The notes: a model not told the origin generated them from the letters alone. A stretch of 64,000 nt of DNA from Xenopus tropicalis (GCF_000004195.4 NC_030678.2:150964047-151028046); one strand, 5' to 3'. Shown: positions 24,709 through 37,264, counted from the first letter of the stretch. Numbers and translations are program-made.

Positions 24709-27375
24709 TTGATTGTATTACTATGTTTGTAGCTAATGCACTAATGCAGGGCTGTCCAGCCCAATGTCAAAATGGCTAGGAAAATGTTGATTGGATTAGC
24801 TTGTATGTATGTGGGGAGGGGTGTTTTATGGCCCAATTGCTCATCTCCTCTAAAGTTCTGACCCTTAACCCTACTAGGTTATCCCATGGCCCTGAAACAT
24901 ACTGATGGAAGGTTCATCAGACTGTAAGAAATGGAAGTATAGTTTGATGTAATTGCTTGCAGAGGGGCTCAGATCAGCCACCCTGTCTATCCATGTATGG
25001 CCAACATGAGTTTGAGCCTTCAAGCACAACCTTCAAGATCTGTCATATTAGTTTTCTTATTTTCTCCAAACTGGACTCACAGTGGCCACACATGGCTAGA
25101 TTTGTTGGGCAGTTTGCAGATTTAGACTGGCTTACTGCCTGGCTTCTGACTCTGTCATACTATCCTGCAGTCTCTCTAGATTGTAGTTGGTCTCCCAATA
25201 CTGGAAATGTTATCAGCCAAATCCATTCATGTGTACAGTTGTACTATCACCTATTATACCACTTGTACCACAGGGCATTGTTCCTTGGTAGCATGATTTG
25301 TGCACAAAGCAGAAATATAAAGAAACCTAAAATGTTGCACCCTTTAGGGCACTGTCTTGACATCTCTACTAAGTACAATATAAATCTATTCATCTTTCTG
25401 TAGTTTGTCACATTTTATAAACCTTTGAACCTTCTCAAACCCCTTTTGATTGTCTGAATTTTCCACCTGAACTGCCTGGGCCACTGGCGTGATTGCACTG
25501 CCTTTGGCAATACATATGTATAAGTGCTGGCTCTGCAGAATCCTGCCCTTTTTCAAAAGAACATCTGAAAAGTGACATCTCACAGCCCATTCTCTGTATG
25601 TCGTGTGCATAAAACTTGCACTTTGAGATTGCAATTTTTAAAAAAAGTAAAAAAATGGATTAATGAAAGGAATATGAAGAAAGGGACACAGGTGGGAGGA
25701 AGTGGTGAAGTGATGACTGAGGGAGTGGAGAGCAGGGGTAACACACAAACAGAAAAAAGGAAGAGAATGAAGGGACCAAAGGTTTGTGTGCAGAGATCTA
25801 TCGTAGGCAACATATCTCTCCGTGGGACATTACCCTAACTGATCTGGTTGTTAAAAGAGGGTTGAGAGAAAGGGAAAAGAAAAGGTAAGTAAGAACTTGT
25901 CTTATCTCTGCTACTTAATAATAGGTTTCAGATAGGGTCCTGGATCACTATGGTCTCAGTTCAGTTAAAAAAACACCAAAAAAGCAAAAAGTATCTGGAC
26001 ACGTTGGCTAAAATGACATTTCCTTAGCTGTAATACACTGTTGAATGCAAAACTGTCTCTGGAAACAATTTCAGTTTCTCAGGGAGCATGGGGTTTTTAT
26101 GGGTGGTCCAAGGCAAACTTAACTTTACCATTAGGGATGCACCAAATCAACTTTATTGGATTCAGACAATACAGAATCCTTTGCAGTAGATTTGTCTGTA
26201 CTGGATGTGAACCAGCATAAAAATCGTCACTTTTAAATGTCACATGGTATTATAAGTGACATGTTTTTAAAGGGTTTGGATTCAGTTTGGCAGACACTCA
26301 CCCAAATCTGAATCCTACTGGGAAAGGAGAATACCTGGATTTGGCATATGCCTAATTAGCATGGATAAAAACACAGTAAAACAGGAGTGCAGAGGGTCAG
26401 AGTTCCAGCAAAGATGGTGATGTGCACGTGTGCCTAGCAGAGAACTGCTCATACCCAGGCATAAGATTTTCAGCCTAAAATGTATACATTGTATTGCACA
26501 GCTGAAGGGGTATTTCTGCAAACTAATGGACGTAAAAAGTTATTACTAAAAGTTATTATACACTTTAGTTGGTCTTAGCCCAGTTGGCTTATAGTACATA
26601 ATGCAATTCAGCCTTTCAGTAGGAGACATGCTGGCATTTCTTCCATGGTATCCATCCTATTGGCCTGGATTTCTGTAACCATCTAAACTGGGAAATGTAC
26701 AATATCAGGGAAATTACAGTATCCCTATAAATACTGTACATAATTACTTTCCCTTACAATTAAAATGAAAGGGCAGGCAAAATATACTACTGTATGTGAC
26801 CAGTAAGGATTTAAATCTCAGCACTAGCTGTTGATGATCCTCAGCTTCCATCACTAGAAGACTGTTTGGAATCATGGGAGTCAAAGTTCAGCAACTGCTT
26901 GGGGGCCACCATTCTGCTATATTGTACAAGTCCCTGAAGCTTTGCAGCTCATAAAGCCCTGTATGTGTTTCTATGGAGAATATAGGCATAGGGGCAGTGC
27001 AGTTATTTTTACTTGGATGTGAATGTGGCGGAATGTAGAGAATGCAGGGCATGATTAATTAGACATTCTACCCTTGTACCAGTGATCTAGGTGTGTTATC
27101 TTAGGATTTCTTTTGAGCTATATATTAATGGCACTAAAATTGCCATTGTGTACCCTTGTGCCCAATAGCACATTAAACATGATATTATAAAACATAGATT
27201 TTGACTCTTTAAAGAAGACTGCACCATAAAGGGCATGTGTAATATGCTGCTAGCAGCACACAGTACATTCTCTGTTTATTTATTTTATGCATGTTTGCAT
27301 TTTCATTACATATTGGTGTCTCTATGAAACATTTTATCTTTTTATGGGTTCCTACTCATTCATTCACAACTTTTC
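24709..27375. other. Intergenic, no gene seen
   Basis: CAGGGCTGTCCAGCCC near 24746 resembles a left hAT end, but no right end was found. A purine-rich stretch lies at 25660-25780. No protein family is recognisable. Confidence 0.5.
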
Positions 27376-27685
27376 TTAGGGCCATGGCAGACGAGGAGAT
27401 TAGTCACCCATGACAAATCTCCCTTGTTGCGGGTGACTTATCTTGAAATGCCATCCCACCAGCTTGAATGTAAATCACCGGTGGGATGGCATATGCGACG
27501 CGGCGATTTGCCGAAATCGCCAAAGTTGCCTTGAGAGGAAACTTCTGCGATTTCAGTGGCGCATATGCCATCCCACCGGCGATTTACATTCTCGCCGATG
27601 GGATGGCATTTTGAGGAGATTAGTCGCCCGCGACAAGGGAGATTTGTCGTGCGGCGACTAATCTCCCCATCTGCCACGGCGCTAA
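27376..27685. mobile_element. Foldback (palindromic) MITE, complete copy
   Basis: The left arm (TTAGGGCCATGGCAGAC ... GGAGATTAGTCACCC) and right arm (GGCGACTAATCTCCCC ... TCTGCCACGGCGCTAA) are inverted repeats. Inside, a second pair (GCCATCCCACC ... GGTGGGATGGCAT) folds back, so most of the 310 bp is one hairpin centred near 27530. Confidence 0.88.
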
Positions 27686-29663
27686 CAGGGCTGCCATCAT
27701 AGGGTTTAAGGGAGTTTTTAAGGGTCTTAACGGGCACTTACTAGATTAGCCAGCCCCCCCTGCTGTCACTGAGCTTCAGACATGAAGGGAGGGTGAAAGC
27801 TCAGGTGCTGCATATTCTTTCTCCCAACAGTTTTTCTTACTGCTCCTTTGTCAATAAAGGTTAAGTCCCGGTAAAGCCACATTGGGCTGGAAGGGAAGTT
27901 CAAACTTCATCCATCCAGTCCCTGGGCAGGATTATTGCATGCACAATATCCAACATGGTCTTTTGCACTGGGAGAACCATCTCGGTGTGGCCAGCCTACC
28001 TCTTGCAGGGGCAAGGGGGCCCCTGAAAAGTATGTTGTAAAGGACCCTGTGGTTTCTGATGGCATGCCTGGCCTTTTATGCCCCCAGGGCACTTAAACAG
28101 TTGAAAAGCCAGGTGGGCTGAATGAGTTGCTAATTCTCAGCACTTACAGGGTTAATACAATTGCTGTGCTCACATAAGATTGCTATCCCTGCTACCCCAT
28201 GCTGCCTGCCTGGCTCGGGATCTCTTCAGGTGCCTCATGTTATGGAGCTACTCATATATAATATGAGGCTAAATGGAAATTTATTTTATTAAAACACACT
28301 GAATTAGACAGAAATATTGATTTGGTAAAAAATCATATAAAATTGACACATTCACATAGGAAGTGTATCACAAGAGAGCAACTGATGCTCTTCAGCCTGA
28401 AAACCCTCATTAGAGCACTTATGGGGTGGCTGTACTAATACTGGCACAAGTTTTGCCATTGTAAGTGCCATAAGCCTATGACAGCAAATTTCAGGGATGC
28501 ACCATCATGGGCCCAACACCCATGCAAAAAAAAGGTGGGGGAGCTCCTTCTGCTATTTTCCCCAGTGATCAGTCCTGCTAACTATATGTGGTATGGCCCT
28601 TCCTCTGGTGGTCCTTTCACGTGGTACAGAAACGTATAATAATAATAATAATAATAAGCCAAGAACAAAACCTTGGACCCCCATCTAGTACTTAAAACCC
28701 TATAATTTTCAGGTTTGGTTTCTGGTTTCTTTTGTGCTGTACTGTATTGTGTGTGTCACTGGTTTCAGTGATACCCAAGGGATCCCAGTCTCTGTATTCG
28801 TACCTAGATATGCCTTTGTGTTATTATAAATGATCCAATTAAGTTTTTTGGAGTTGTTTGGAAGCCAAGGATATTGTAATAGAAATGAAACAAATTTAAA
28901 CAGACAATTAAAAATATTTAGAAAGTTGCTCTCAAACACCTGCTGCCAGTGCAGGTGTCTGATATTGGTTTTACTTGAGCAACAACACAATTAAAAGTAC
29001 TGAGGAAAATTTATAAGGTACATAGTACAATGAATATGATAACTCTGATCAGTGTCTAAAATCTGAGAAATGAGGGGTCATTTACTCCTACAACCACAAG
29101 AGCAGTCACGATATAATTAATGCATGACTTTATGCCCAATAAAGGTACTTGTATCTAAACACTTCTCCATTCCACCCTTTTGCTGAATTGTGCACTAGAG
29201 CACTTATTGGCTCCTTGAGGTACCGCCACTCTGAATATGGTGGTAATTCCAAGGTTCCCACAGGGGGTTGCATCAATAGGCATGGCCACAAGAATCACAC
29301 ACTAATGACATTTTAACACAGCAGAAGAGGTGCAATCCCCACTTTAATAATGTTAGCCGCACACAGTGGCACACAATAGGCACAATAGTGACATTCACAA
29401 TGCTTCCCTTACAGCTGCAATTATCATGGCATCCTTGAATAAAAATGTGGGCAAAAAAACATGCTGATTTACGTCTCAAAATTGCACTTTGCACAGTCTA
29501 ATGTGTTTATAAATTTATGTTTAGCAGTTACTGACCACATTCTACTATTTAAAGGTAACATAACCCATACAGTACCCTTGTGGAGCAAGGCACAATATTG
29601 GTGTCTACTGCTAAGTCTGCAAATAAGGAAATCATGTAACAGTGCTAACGGATTCCTATAAGT
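27686..29663. other. Intergenic, no gene seen
   Basis: I see only unique-looking sequence and the AAT microsatellite at 28640. None of the short frames has recognisable protein features. Confidence 0.5.
28640..28662. repeat. AAT microsatellite
   Basis: A short run of TAA/AAT trinucleotides, about seven units. Confidence 0.9.
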
Positions 29664-29827
29664 AAGTCCTGTCCAACTTATAACATGTAGGGGGCCAAGT
29701 ATATCTTATACAGCATGTTGGAGGGCAGGATTGAGTTAAACTGATGATGTAATATAGTGAAGTGTATGGAGCCTGTGAGCAGACAAGGGACCATAAAAAT
29801 CCAGGGGCCTCCAGTTGGACAACCCTG
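29664..29827. mobile_element. hAT MITE, 164 bp, perfect 8-bp duplication
   Basis: CTATAAGT flanks both sides (29656-29663 and 29828-29835). The right end AGTTGGACAACCCTG and left end AAGTCCTGTCCAACTT are inverted repeats of the CAGGGYTGTCCAAC type. The first bases of the left end are degraded. Confidence 0.88.
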
Positions 29828-30430
29828 CTATAAGTCAATAGGCTGAAATCAATGTAGTCTGCATCATGCACATTAATTAATAGCTAATTAGCCATGCAGA
29901 ACATGAATAAAATATGTGTCTGGTTTTGAAGAAATGAGGTGGCAGCCTTACTTATGAAGACCCCAACTCAATGGCTTAAATTAATGGCAAGTTTAGGGTG
30001 CAGCATAAACAATGTCAGTCAACAGGTGCTCTGATCCGCTCAACAGTCACCAGCTGATGCTTAGGCCATGTGTGTCTCTGAGGGCTGCAATCCAACACGA
30101 CTGCATCATCAAAGAGCGGTGACAGTGTTGAACCCTGGAAATGGATTCTGCTTGGTTTTAAAACTGCGTCCACTTAAAAAGAAAGATTTCTATTAATGGA
30201 AGGTGATACATTTCTTTGAGGGCAGTAGATCTCCGGGGAGCTTACGCACCCTTATTGGCACAAGTGTGAAAGCAAACATTGATTTTGATTGTCACAATAT
30301 TGGCTACTTTTCAAGAGCAGCGTATTTTCAAAGTTTTCCAGTAGTCAAAACATCACCTGTATTTATTAAAGGCCATCTTTTTTTATAAGTTTAAATATAA
30401 TAAAATTAAAATGTGGAAGATGAACATTAA

Positions 30431-30792
30431 AGGGGTACTGACACTAGAAAAGAACCCCCTTTTACATCTATCATAACATTGTCTTTGCATGCTAGTTATA
30501 ATTTTGCCTTAAAAGTATTTGCCCAATGCTTTTACATTATCTAGCAGATCTACCATGTTCCTCTATGAGGGGGCGGCCATATTTGTGCAGCAGGAGCCTG
30601 TTGGCATTAGAAGCTATAACCGACAGGCTGAGAAGGGACAGTCAGGTTGGCAAAACAGGCAGGTTTAGGGACTTCAAGTGACAATTACTTACAAAAGCAG
30701 CCCTATCAGCGAAAAATGATCAATGTGACCTATAGGTAACTTTTAATGCGCTTTAATATTTTGAAAGGTAGTTTTTTGGTACCAGTATCACT
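30431..30792. mobile_element. TTAA MITE, 362 bp
   Basis: TTAA flanks at 30427-30430 and 30793-30796. The termini AGGGGTACTGACACTAG and GGTACCAGTATCACT are imperfect inverted repeats. Confidence 0.85.
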
Positions 30793-30796
30793 TTAA

Positions 30797-32360
30797 GAGA
30801 ATTGATGGGTGGGAGCTAATTAGGCAAGTGGATAACTGTATCTGTTCTGTGGTGGGAGATTAATTGAATCAGTGAATAAATAGTTGGCAAGGTCTTAATA
30901 AATAGTGGGGAGGAGGGTTTAGGGATAGTTTAGCTATTTCTGGACAGCAGGTTGAACAAAATTGCTTGACAGGTATATCACTATTAAAATACGGCTGGTA
31001 ATTCACAAATAAATATATACACGCAAAGGGCTCTTCAGATTGTGCTACTTTGTGATTGCTCTTATTTAAAATATGGAAGGAATCAGTGCCAAAGCAAGTG
31101 CAAAACGCAAGATGCTGCCATGGTTCACCCACGATGAATGGTAAACATTTGTATAGATGCAAGCACCTTTTTAAACAGCATTCGTCTGAATGCAATTTTG
31201 CATTTTGGAATGCACCTTCCTTTAGTAAATATGCCCTTGAGAATGTTAACCATAGACTTTTATCGCAGAATTTGTTCTTAAGGGTGCTTGGCTAATATAT
31301 AAATGGACATGCTTTCATGCTGGTGAAGGACCAGGTTGCCCCAATATTTAAATCACAACCCTGGCACCACATGCCTAACTTACAAGATCAGTATGTGAAT
31401 CATTTCTCTTTTCCACTAGGTTTCTCCGTTTCCTACCAAATATCAACAATTACTTTCTGCTTAGTCAATTTACAGAGAGGTCACAAGTGAACTGGCAGTA
31501 TTTATGCAAGGTGCCCCATTTATTACCATTTTTATATGGCCTGTATGGCCAGACCCTTGTACAGAGAAGAATGCTGATATATGAAGAAGTATTTCACAGC
31601 ATCAAGTCCATGGCTCCCTTTGGTTTTCCTGTAATGAAGATCATGCTTTGTAAAGTTCTCTCTACTCGGCTGAATCATTGACCTAGTTGGCAAAAAGTAG
31701 TGCAGGGACATTTTTGAACATGAGAGAATCAGTGACCTAGTTAAAAGAGACCACTGCAAGGATGCTTTGGTTTCTTCCATGAAATCATGCACATACAAAT
31801 GATAAAATCTACACACACATACATATAGTGAATATAAGTACACAACAATGTGTGAGGGGTATTTTGCCTTATGAAAATATGCCTGCTAATAATAAAGCAG
31901 CTTTGTATGGCATTGCCCAGTGCTCATCACATGATCCCATGTGACCATGGCATGTATGCTAAGTACACATGGATGACTTTTCAAGAGGAAAATCTACAGT
32001 ACCATAATCATATTCTGTGGGCCTCTAAACTTTTTCTGCAATAAATCCCCACACCGTGGCTATGTGTCTAGGAAACAAATCTTCCAGAAGAAGATATCGC
32101 CTTAAACAAAACTGCCTTTTGGAAAGAATGTTGTATACAAAGCTAATATTAATAATCTCCGTATTATATTTCTATTTTTAGGGACATACACATTATGCAG
32201 GACTGCTTTCACCTGCCCTTCTATATTTAGTTGTTGAGTGCAGAGACAGGCTCAGGCAGGTCATTCTCCTGTACTGGCAGATTGGGATGTACAAATGCAT
32301 ACACGGGGCAGTGGAATGTATTCTTATTACTAGCTTGAATTTTCATACTACAGACATATT
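30797..32360. other. Intergenic, no gene seen
   Basis: No feature could be delimited here. The sequence next to the CR1 5' end shows a direct repeat of GCATATAGTTTATCAG at 32428 and 32450, just inside the CR1 frame. Confidence 0.5.
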
Positions 32361-32394
32361 CTGCTATGCTTTAAAGGGATTGTACATCAGTCCC

Positions 32395-35300
32395 TGCCTC
32401 AGTGATGCTAAAGAGAGAATACCTGGCATATAGTTTATCAGTGAGGGGGGCATATAGTTTATCAGATAAGGAGCTTCCATTGTTACAAGGGAAACATACT
32501 AATTTTCACCTTAGCTCTAACTGTCCTTTAGCTAATGTAAGCTGTAGAGGAAGAAGTAGTAATCTCCGCTGCATGCTGGCTAATGCGCGTAGCTTGTCGG
32601 GAAAAATAGGGGAGCTGCAGGCTATTGCATGTATTGAAAATTATGACTTAATTGGTATCACTGAGACCTGGTGGGATGAAAAATGCGACTGGGCAGTGAA
32701 TTTAAATGGGTATACGCTTTTTAGGAGGGACAGAGGGATTAAAAAGGGTGGAGGGGTTTGTCTTTATGTAAAGTCAGATTTAAAGCCATGTAATAAAGAC
32801 ATTACCAATGAAAACGTTGAATCTCTTTGGGTAGAAATTTCAGTAGGGCTGAAGGTCACAAAGAAAATGATCATTGGTGTATGCTATAAACCACCCCGTA
32901 TAGATGAGGGGGATGAGTCCCAGCTACTTTTACAAATGGAGGAGGCTTCAAAATTGGGTCAAGTTGTTATTATGGGGGACTTTAATTATCCGGACATTGA
33001 CTGGAGTAATGGGGTGGCTAAGTCAGAAAAAGCTAGTAGGTTTGTAAATATGCTAAATGACAACTTTTTATTTCAGGTGGTTCAAGAACCTACTCGGAAT
33101 GAGTCTATTTTGGACCTGGTAATATCTAATAATACTGAACTTATCTCTAACATTTGTGTGGGTGAGCATTTGGGGAACAGTGATCACAACATGGTCTCCT
33201 TTGAGATAATGCTACAGAGACAGCTCTATAAGGGAGTAACTAAAACGCTCAATTTTAGACGTGCAGACTTTGCCAGTTTAAGGGCATCTCTGCAATGTGT
33301 CAACTGGGAAAGGCTTTTCATGGGGTTAGACACAGAAGGAAAATGGAACATCTTTAAAACATTGCTTTGCAGGTATACACAACAGTATATTCCCCTTGTA
33401 AGCAAGGAGAGGCATCGCAAAGCAAAACCCTTATGGCTGAATAAAAGAGTTAAGGTCGAGGTTGGTAATAAAAAACGTGCTTTTAAAGCATTCAAGTTAG
33501 CTGGGACAGCGGAAACTTTCATCAGGTACAAGGAAGCAAATAAAGCATGCAAAAAAGCTATCAGGCAAGCTAAAATAGAGATGGAAAGGGATATTGCAGC
33601 TAGGAGTAAAAAGAATCCAAAATTATTTTTTAATTATGTGAATAGTAAAAAAATGAAGCAAGAAGGGGTGGGAACTTTATTATCACGGGGAGGTACGTTG
33701 GTTGATGAGAACGGGGAAAAAGCTGAAATTTTGAACTCTTATTTTTCATCTGTCTATACATCTGAGGAGCCAGATAATGAAGGCTTCCCTTTTAATATAC
33801 CCAGTGCTAGTAATTTAGCTACTGGCGCATGGGTCACTCAGGAGGAAATTCAAAAGAGACTTGAACATGTAAAGGTAAACAAAGGTCCAGGACCGGATGG
33901 GATTCATCCCAGGGTATTAAATGAGCTGAGCGCTGTGATTGCCAAACCTCTTCACATAATTTTTCAGGATTCGTTGAGGTTTGGCATGGTGCCGAGAGAC
34001 TGGCGGATTGCTAATGTGGTGCCGTTATTTAAAAAGGGATCTCGTTCTCAGCCTGAAAACTATAGGCCTGTTAGTCTGACATCAGTAGTAGGAAAGCTTC
34101 TGGAAGGGGTAATAAGGGATAGGATAGTTGAATACATTGCAGTTCACAATACTATTAGTTTGTGCCAGCATGGTTTTATGCGTAACAGATCTTGCCAGAC
34201 TAATTTAGTTGCCTTTTATGAGGAGGTGAGCAGGAACCTTGATGCTGGAATGGCAGTTGATGTCATCTACTTAGATTTTGCTAAAGCGTTTGATACAGTA
34301 CCTCACAGAAGGTTAATGATCAAATTGAGGAATATTGGCCTAGAACATAATATTTGTAATTGGATAGAAAACTGGCTGAAGGATAGAGTACAAAGAGTGG
34401 TGGTAAATGGAACATTTTCTAATTGGGCCAGTGTGGTTAGTGGAGTGCCGCAGGGGTCAGTCCTTGGTCCTTTGCTTTTTAACTTGTTTATTAATGACCT
34501 GGAGGTGGGCATAGAGAGTACTGTTTCTATTTTTGCTGATGACACTAAATTGTGCAAAACTATAAGTTCCATGCAGGATGCTGCCGCTTTGCAGAGCGAT
34601 TTGACAAAATTGGAAAACTGGGCAGCAAACTGGAAAATGAGGTTCAATGTTGACAAGTGCAAAGTTATGCACTTTGGTAGGAATAATATAAACGCAAACT
34701 ATCTACTGAATGGTAGTGTGTTGGGGGCATCCTTAATGGAGAAGGATCTAGGGGTTTTTGTAGATCACAAGTTGTCTAATTCCAGGCAGTGTCATTCTGT
34801 GGCTACTACAGCAAATAAAGTGCTGTCTTGTATAAAAAAGGGCATTGACTCAAGGGATGAGGACATATTTTTGCCGCTTTATAGGTCCCTGGTAAGGCCT
34901 CACCTTGAGTATGCAGTGCAGTTTTGGGCTCCAGTCCTTAAGAAGGATATTAATGAGCTGGAGAGAGTGCAGAGACGTGCAACTAAACTGGTAAAGGGGA
35001 TGGAAGATTTAAGCTATGAGGTTAGACTGTCGAGGTTGGGGTTGTTTTCTCTGGAAAAGAGGTGCTTGCGAGGGGACATGATTACTCTGTACAAGTACAT
35101 TAGAGGGGATTATAGGCAGTTGGGGGATGTTCTTTTTTCCCATAAAAACAATCAGCGCACCAGAGGTCACCCCTATAGATTAGAGGAACAGAGCTTCCAT
35201 TTGAAGCAGCGTAGGTGGTTTTTCACGGTGAGGGCAGTGAGGCTGTGGAATGCCCTTCCTAGTGATGTGGTAATGGCAGACTCTGTTAATGCCTTTAAGA

Positions 35301-35511
35301 GGGGCCTGGATGAGTTTTTGAACAAGCAGAATATCCAAGGCTATTGTGATACTAATATCTACAGTTAGTATTACTGGTTGTATATATATAGTTTATGTAT
35401 GTGAGTGTATAGATTGGTTAGTATAGGTTGTGTGCTGGGTTTACTCGGATGGGTTGAACTTGATGGACAATGGTCTTTTTTCAACCCTATGTAACTATGT
35501 AACTATGTAAC
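32395..35511 (+). mobile_element. CR1 retrotransposon copy (ORF2 plus 3' UTR and 8-bp tail)
   Basis: After the stop the 3' UTR carries GGGTTGAACTTGATGGACAA, TGGTCTTTTTTCAACCC and a terminal microsatellite with the unit ACTATGTA (35492-35511). An 8-bp tandem tail in place of poly(A) is the mark of CR1 elements. The left boundary is approximate; CR1 insertions are usually 5'-truncated and lack clear duplications. Confidence 0.9.
32402..35368 (+). CDS. CR1-clade non-LTR retrotransposon ORF2 (endonuclease + reverse transcriptase), intact
   Basis: This 988-residue uninterrupted frame encodes the replication protein of a CR1-type LINE. An APE-like endonuclease occupies about residues 55-265, with LANARSL (59), ITETW (86), MGDFN (191) and SDH (260). 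A reverse transcriptase spans about 470-760: KGPGPDGIHPRVL, NYRPVSLTSV, DFAKAFD (625-631), GVPQGSVLGP (681) and the catalytic FADD (711-714). A CR1-type C-terminal domain follows (LWNALPSDVVMA). All these catalytic motifs are present. The enzyme would nick target DNA and reverse-transcribe its RNA there. The first about 50 residues contain a duplicated AYSLS segment and may be 5' UTR read-through. The neighbouring FREM2 gene is unrelated. The intact frame suggests a young insertion; no ORF1 is seen upstream, so the copy is probably 5'-truncated. Confidence 0.95.
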   Translation: MMLKREYLAYSLSVRGAYSLSDKELPLLQGKHTNFHLSSNCPLANVSCRGRSSNLRCMLANARSLSGKIGELQAIACIENYDLIGITETWWDEKCDWAVNLNGYTLFRRDRGIKKGGGVCLYVKSDLKPCNKDITNENVESLWVEISVGLKVTKKMIIGVCYKPPRIDEGDESQLLLQMEEASKLGQVVIMGDFNYPDIDWSNGVAKSEKASRFVNMLNDNFLFQVVQEPTRNESILDLVISNNTELISNICVGEHLGNSDHNMVSFEIMLQRQLYKGVTKTLNFRRADFASLRASLQCVNWERLFMGLDTEGKWNIFKTLLCRYTQQYIPLVSKERHRKAKPLWLNKRVKVEVGNKKRAFKAFKLAGTAETFIRYKEANKACKKAIRQAKIEMERDIAARSKKNPKLFFNYVNSKKMKQEGVGTLLSRGGTLVDENGEKAEILNSYFSSVYTSEEPDNEGFPFNIPSASNLATGAWVTQEEIQKRLEHVKVNKGPGPDGIHPRVLNELSAVIAKPLHIIFQDSLRFGMVPRDWRIANVVPLFKKGSRSQPENYRPVSLTSVVGKLLEGVIRDRIVEYIAVHNTISLCQHGFMRNRSCQTNLVAFYEEVSRNLDAGMAVDVIYLDFAKAFDTVPHRRLMIKLRNIGLEHNICNWIENWLKDRVQRVVVNGTFSNWASVVSGVPQGSVLGPLLFNLFINDLEVGIESTVSIFADDTKLCKTISSMQDAAALQSDLTKLENWAANWKMRFNVDKCKVMHFGRNNINANYLLNGSVLGASLMEKDLGVFVDHKLSNSRQCHSVATTANKVLSCIKKGIDSRDEDIFLPLYRSLVRPHLEYAVQFWAPVLKKDINELERVQRRATKLVKGMEDLSYEVRLSRLGLFSLEKRCLRGDMITLYKYIRGDYRQLGDVLFSHKNNQRTRGHPYRLEEQSFHLKQRRWFFTVRAVRLWNALPSDVVMADSVNAFKRGLDEFLNKQNIQGYCDTNIYS

Positions 35512-35984
35512 CTAACTCAGATGCTTAGCCAGTATTTACAATTGACAAACAAAGAAGGAAAAGCAGACAGTGTAATGTGTTGCCTTTTATTTTGTCTTTT
35601 ATAATATAAAGCTGGCCAGACAGGGGCTGATAAAAGCTGCTACTTTGCCCCCCCAGACTGAGTTGTAAGGTTTTCCACCCAGGTATAAGAACCTAGAGAG
35701 GTCCTGCCCATAAATCAGCAAAACAAAGATAAGGCAGATGTAAAAGTCCCATAAGGCAAGAACCAAATCAGCATACATACAGCATCAACATACAGTCCTA
35801 TCCCGACTGGTCTTTATGATCTATTATGATTTGATAGCTGGCCTGCCTGCCAAACAATAAGGTCATACTGATTTGGCCCACCAGATTGGTTAAAAATCTG
35901 CTTGTTGTTGATCTTACTATGTATGGCCAACTTAACTTCTCTATAACCTTCATACACACTATGAATTTTATCAAAGGCCAAATA
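35512..35984. other. Intergenic, MITE-like sequence
   Basis: AAAGCTGGCCAGACAGGGGC at about 35608 resembles the AAAGCTGGCCATACAC MITE family. A possible right end lies near 35925 (CTATGTATGGCCAACTT). No duplication was assigned. Confidence 0.45.
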
Positions 35985-36289
35985 AAGGATAACTATAGTC
36001 CCCAACCATGTAGGTCACTTTAAAGATGTATTGCATAAAACTATATTAAGCTTATATAAAACACTGCTTCATCTAACTAAACATATACTTTTTTAGTAGT
36101 GTGTGCCATTGTGTAATCCTAAATAGAAATTTAGGATGGGAGCATACTATTCATGGTACACACAAACAAACCATGGGCACACATACATGTTAGGCCACAT
36201 CAGCCAACCAGTGGACAAAGTTCTGCCTTTTACTCCCACACTTCTTCCTGTTACAATTAGAGCTGCATTATTTCCTGTCAGGTGATCTC
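35985..36289 (-). mobile_element. TTAA MITE (TATACCCCC family), interrupted by a foldback MITE
   Basis: In complement it matches the copies at 3472 and 57255, including GCAGAACTTTGTCCAC and GAGCTGCATTATTTCCTGTC variants. It stops at 36289, where a foldback MITE begins. Confidence 0.75.
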
Positions 36290-36509
36290 TAAGGGCCGAG
36301 ACACACAGGGAGATTAGTCGCACCACAACAAATCTCTGTTGTCGCGGGTGACTAAGCTCCCTGCAATGCCATCCCACTGGCTAGAATGTAAATCGCCGGT
36401 GGGATGGGATACGTGGTGCCGCGATTTGCCGAAGTTGCCTTGAGAGGAAACTTTGGCGACTTTGGAGATTTGTTGCGGCGCGACTAATCTCCCCGTGTCA
36501 CGAACCTTA
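36290..36509. mobile_element. Foldback MITE, shortened copy
   Basis: The arms TAAGGGCCGAGACACACAGG and CCCGTGTCACGAACCTTA are inverted repeats, with GGAGATTAGTCG / CGACTAATCTCC inside. It belongs to the 27376-27685 family; one inner arm is missing. Confidence 0.82.
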
Positions 36510-36785
36510 GGGACACACAAACAAAACAAAATGGTGGCTCAAGGGAAAAGATTAGAGTTCAGCCAAATCCTTCATGAAAGATTTGGGATTCAGTGCATCT
36601 CTAGAGAAACATACAAATCTTGCCTTGAAACAACATTGCCAGGCAGCAATGCTAAGCACTACCGCCCCTGAACGAGGCAGACAGGGGTGCCTGAGAGAGA
36701 CTACACCAAGACATCATTAATAAAGATATAGTTAGTCATTTTGTTATTGACTTTTGGGTTGATAATTGTAACCTACACAATGTCT

Positions 36786-36857
36786 AAAGCTGGCCATACA
36801 CGCACCGATAATATCGTACGAAACCTCATTTCGTACGATATTCGGTGCGTGTATGGC
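36786..36857. mobile_element. Short palindromic MITE (72 bp)
   Basis: GCCATACACGCACCGATA continues to ATCGTACGAAA, and the complement TTTCGTACGATATTCGGTGC leads to GTGTATGGC. There are about 30 bp in each arm around a 5-base loop. Confidence 0.85.
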
Positions 36858-37264
36858 AAGTCGGCGAGTCTGTAGATTTTCACAGGGTTAAAATTAATTA
36901 GAATGAATGCTTAGGGTCACTTAGTTTAAACTTGTTATCTACTGTATATCATGATGTGCCTCCTTTCTGGAGGGATTGCAGGACAGCTACCAGTGCAGAG
37001 TGATGTTATTGCTGGGCGTCAGTGGCATAGTTTGGCATGTATATCAATACCGTACCCTATTGCTGTGTGTTCACATTACTTCCTTCACTCCGGTGTTTGA
37101 GTTTGCCCGGTTATCTTTACTCTTCTTGTTTGCTGCCTGCCCTGACCCGTGCCTGAACTTTGACCATGAACTTTACTTAACCCTTTGAACTTCACTATTG
37201 GACCTGTGCCAGCCTGTCTAGTCAGCCCTGCCCACTCTCTGTATGTGCCTTGCCTGTTTCAATA

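Noticed and set aside
34303..34672. Minus-strand frames of 71-119 codons inside the CR1 element
   Set aside because: Antisense shadows of the CR1 reverse transcriptase.
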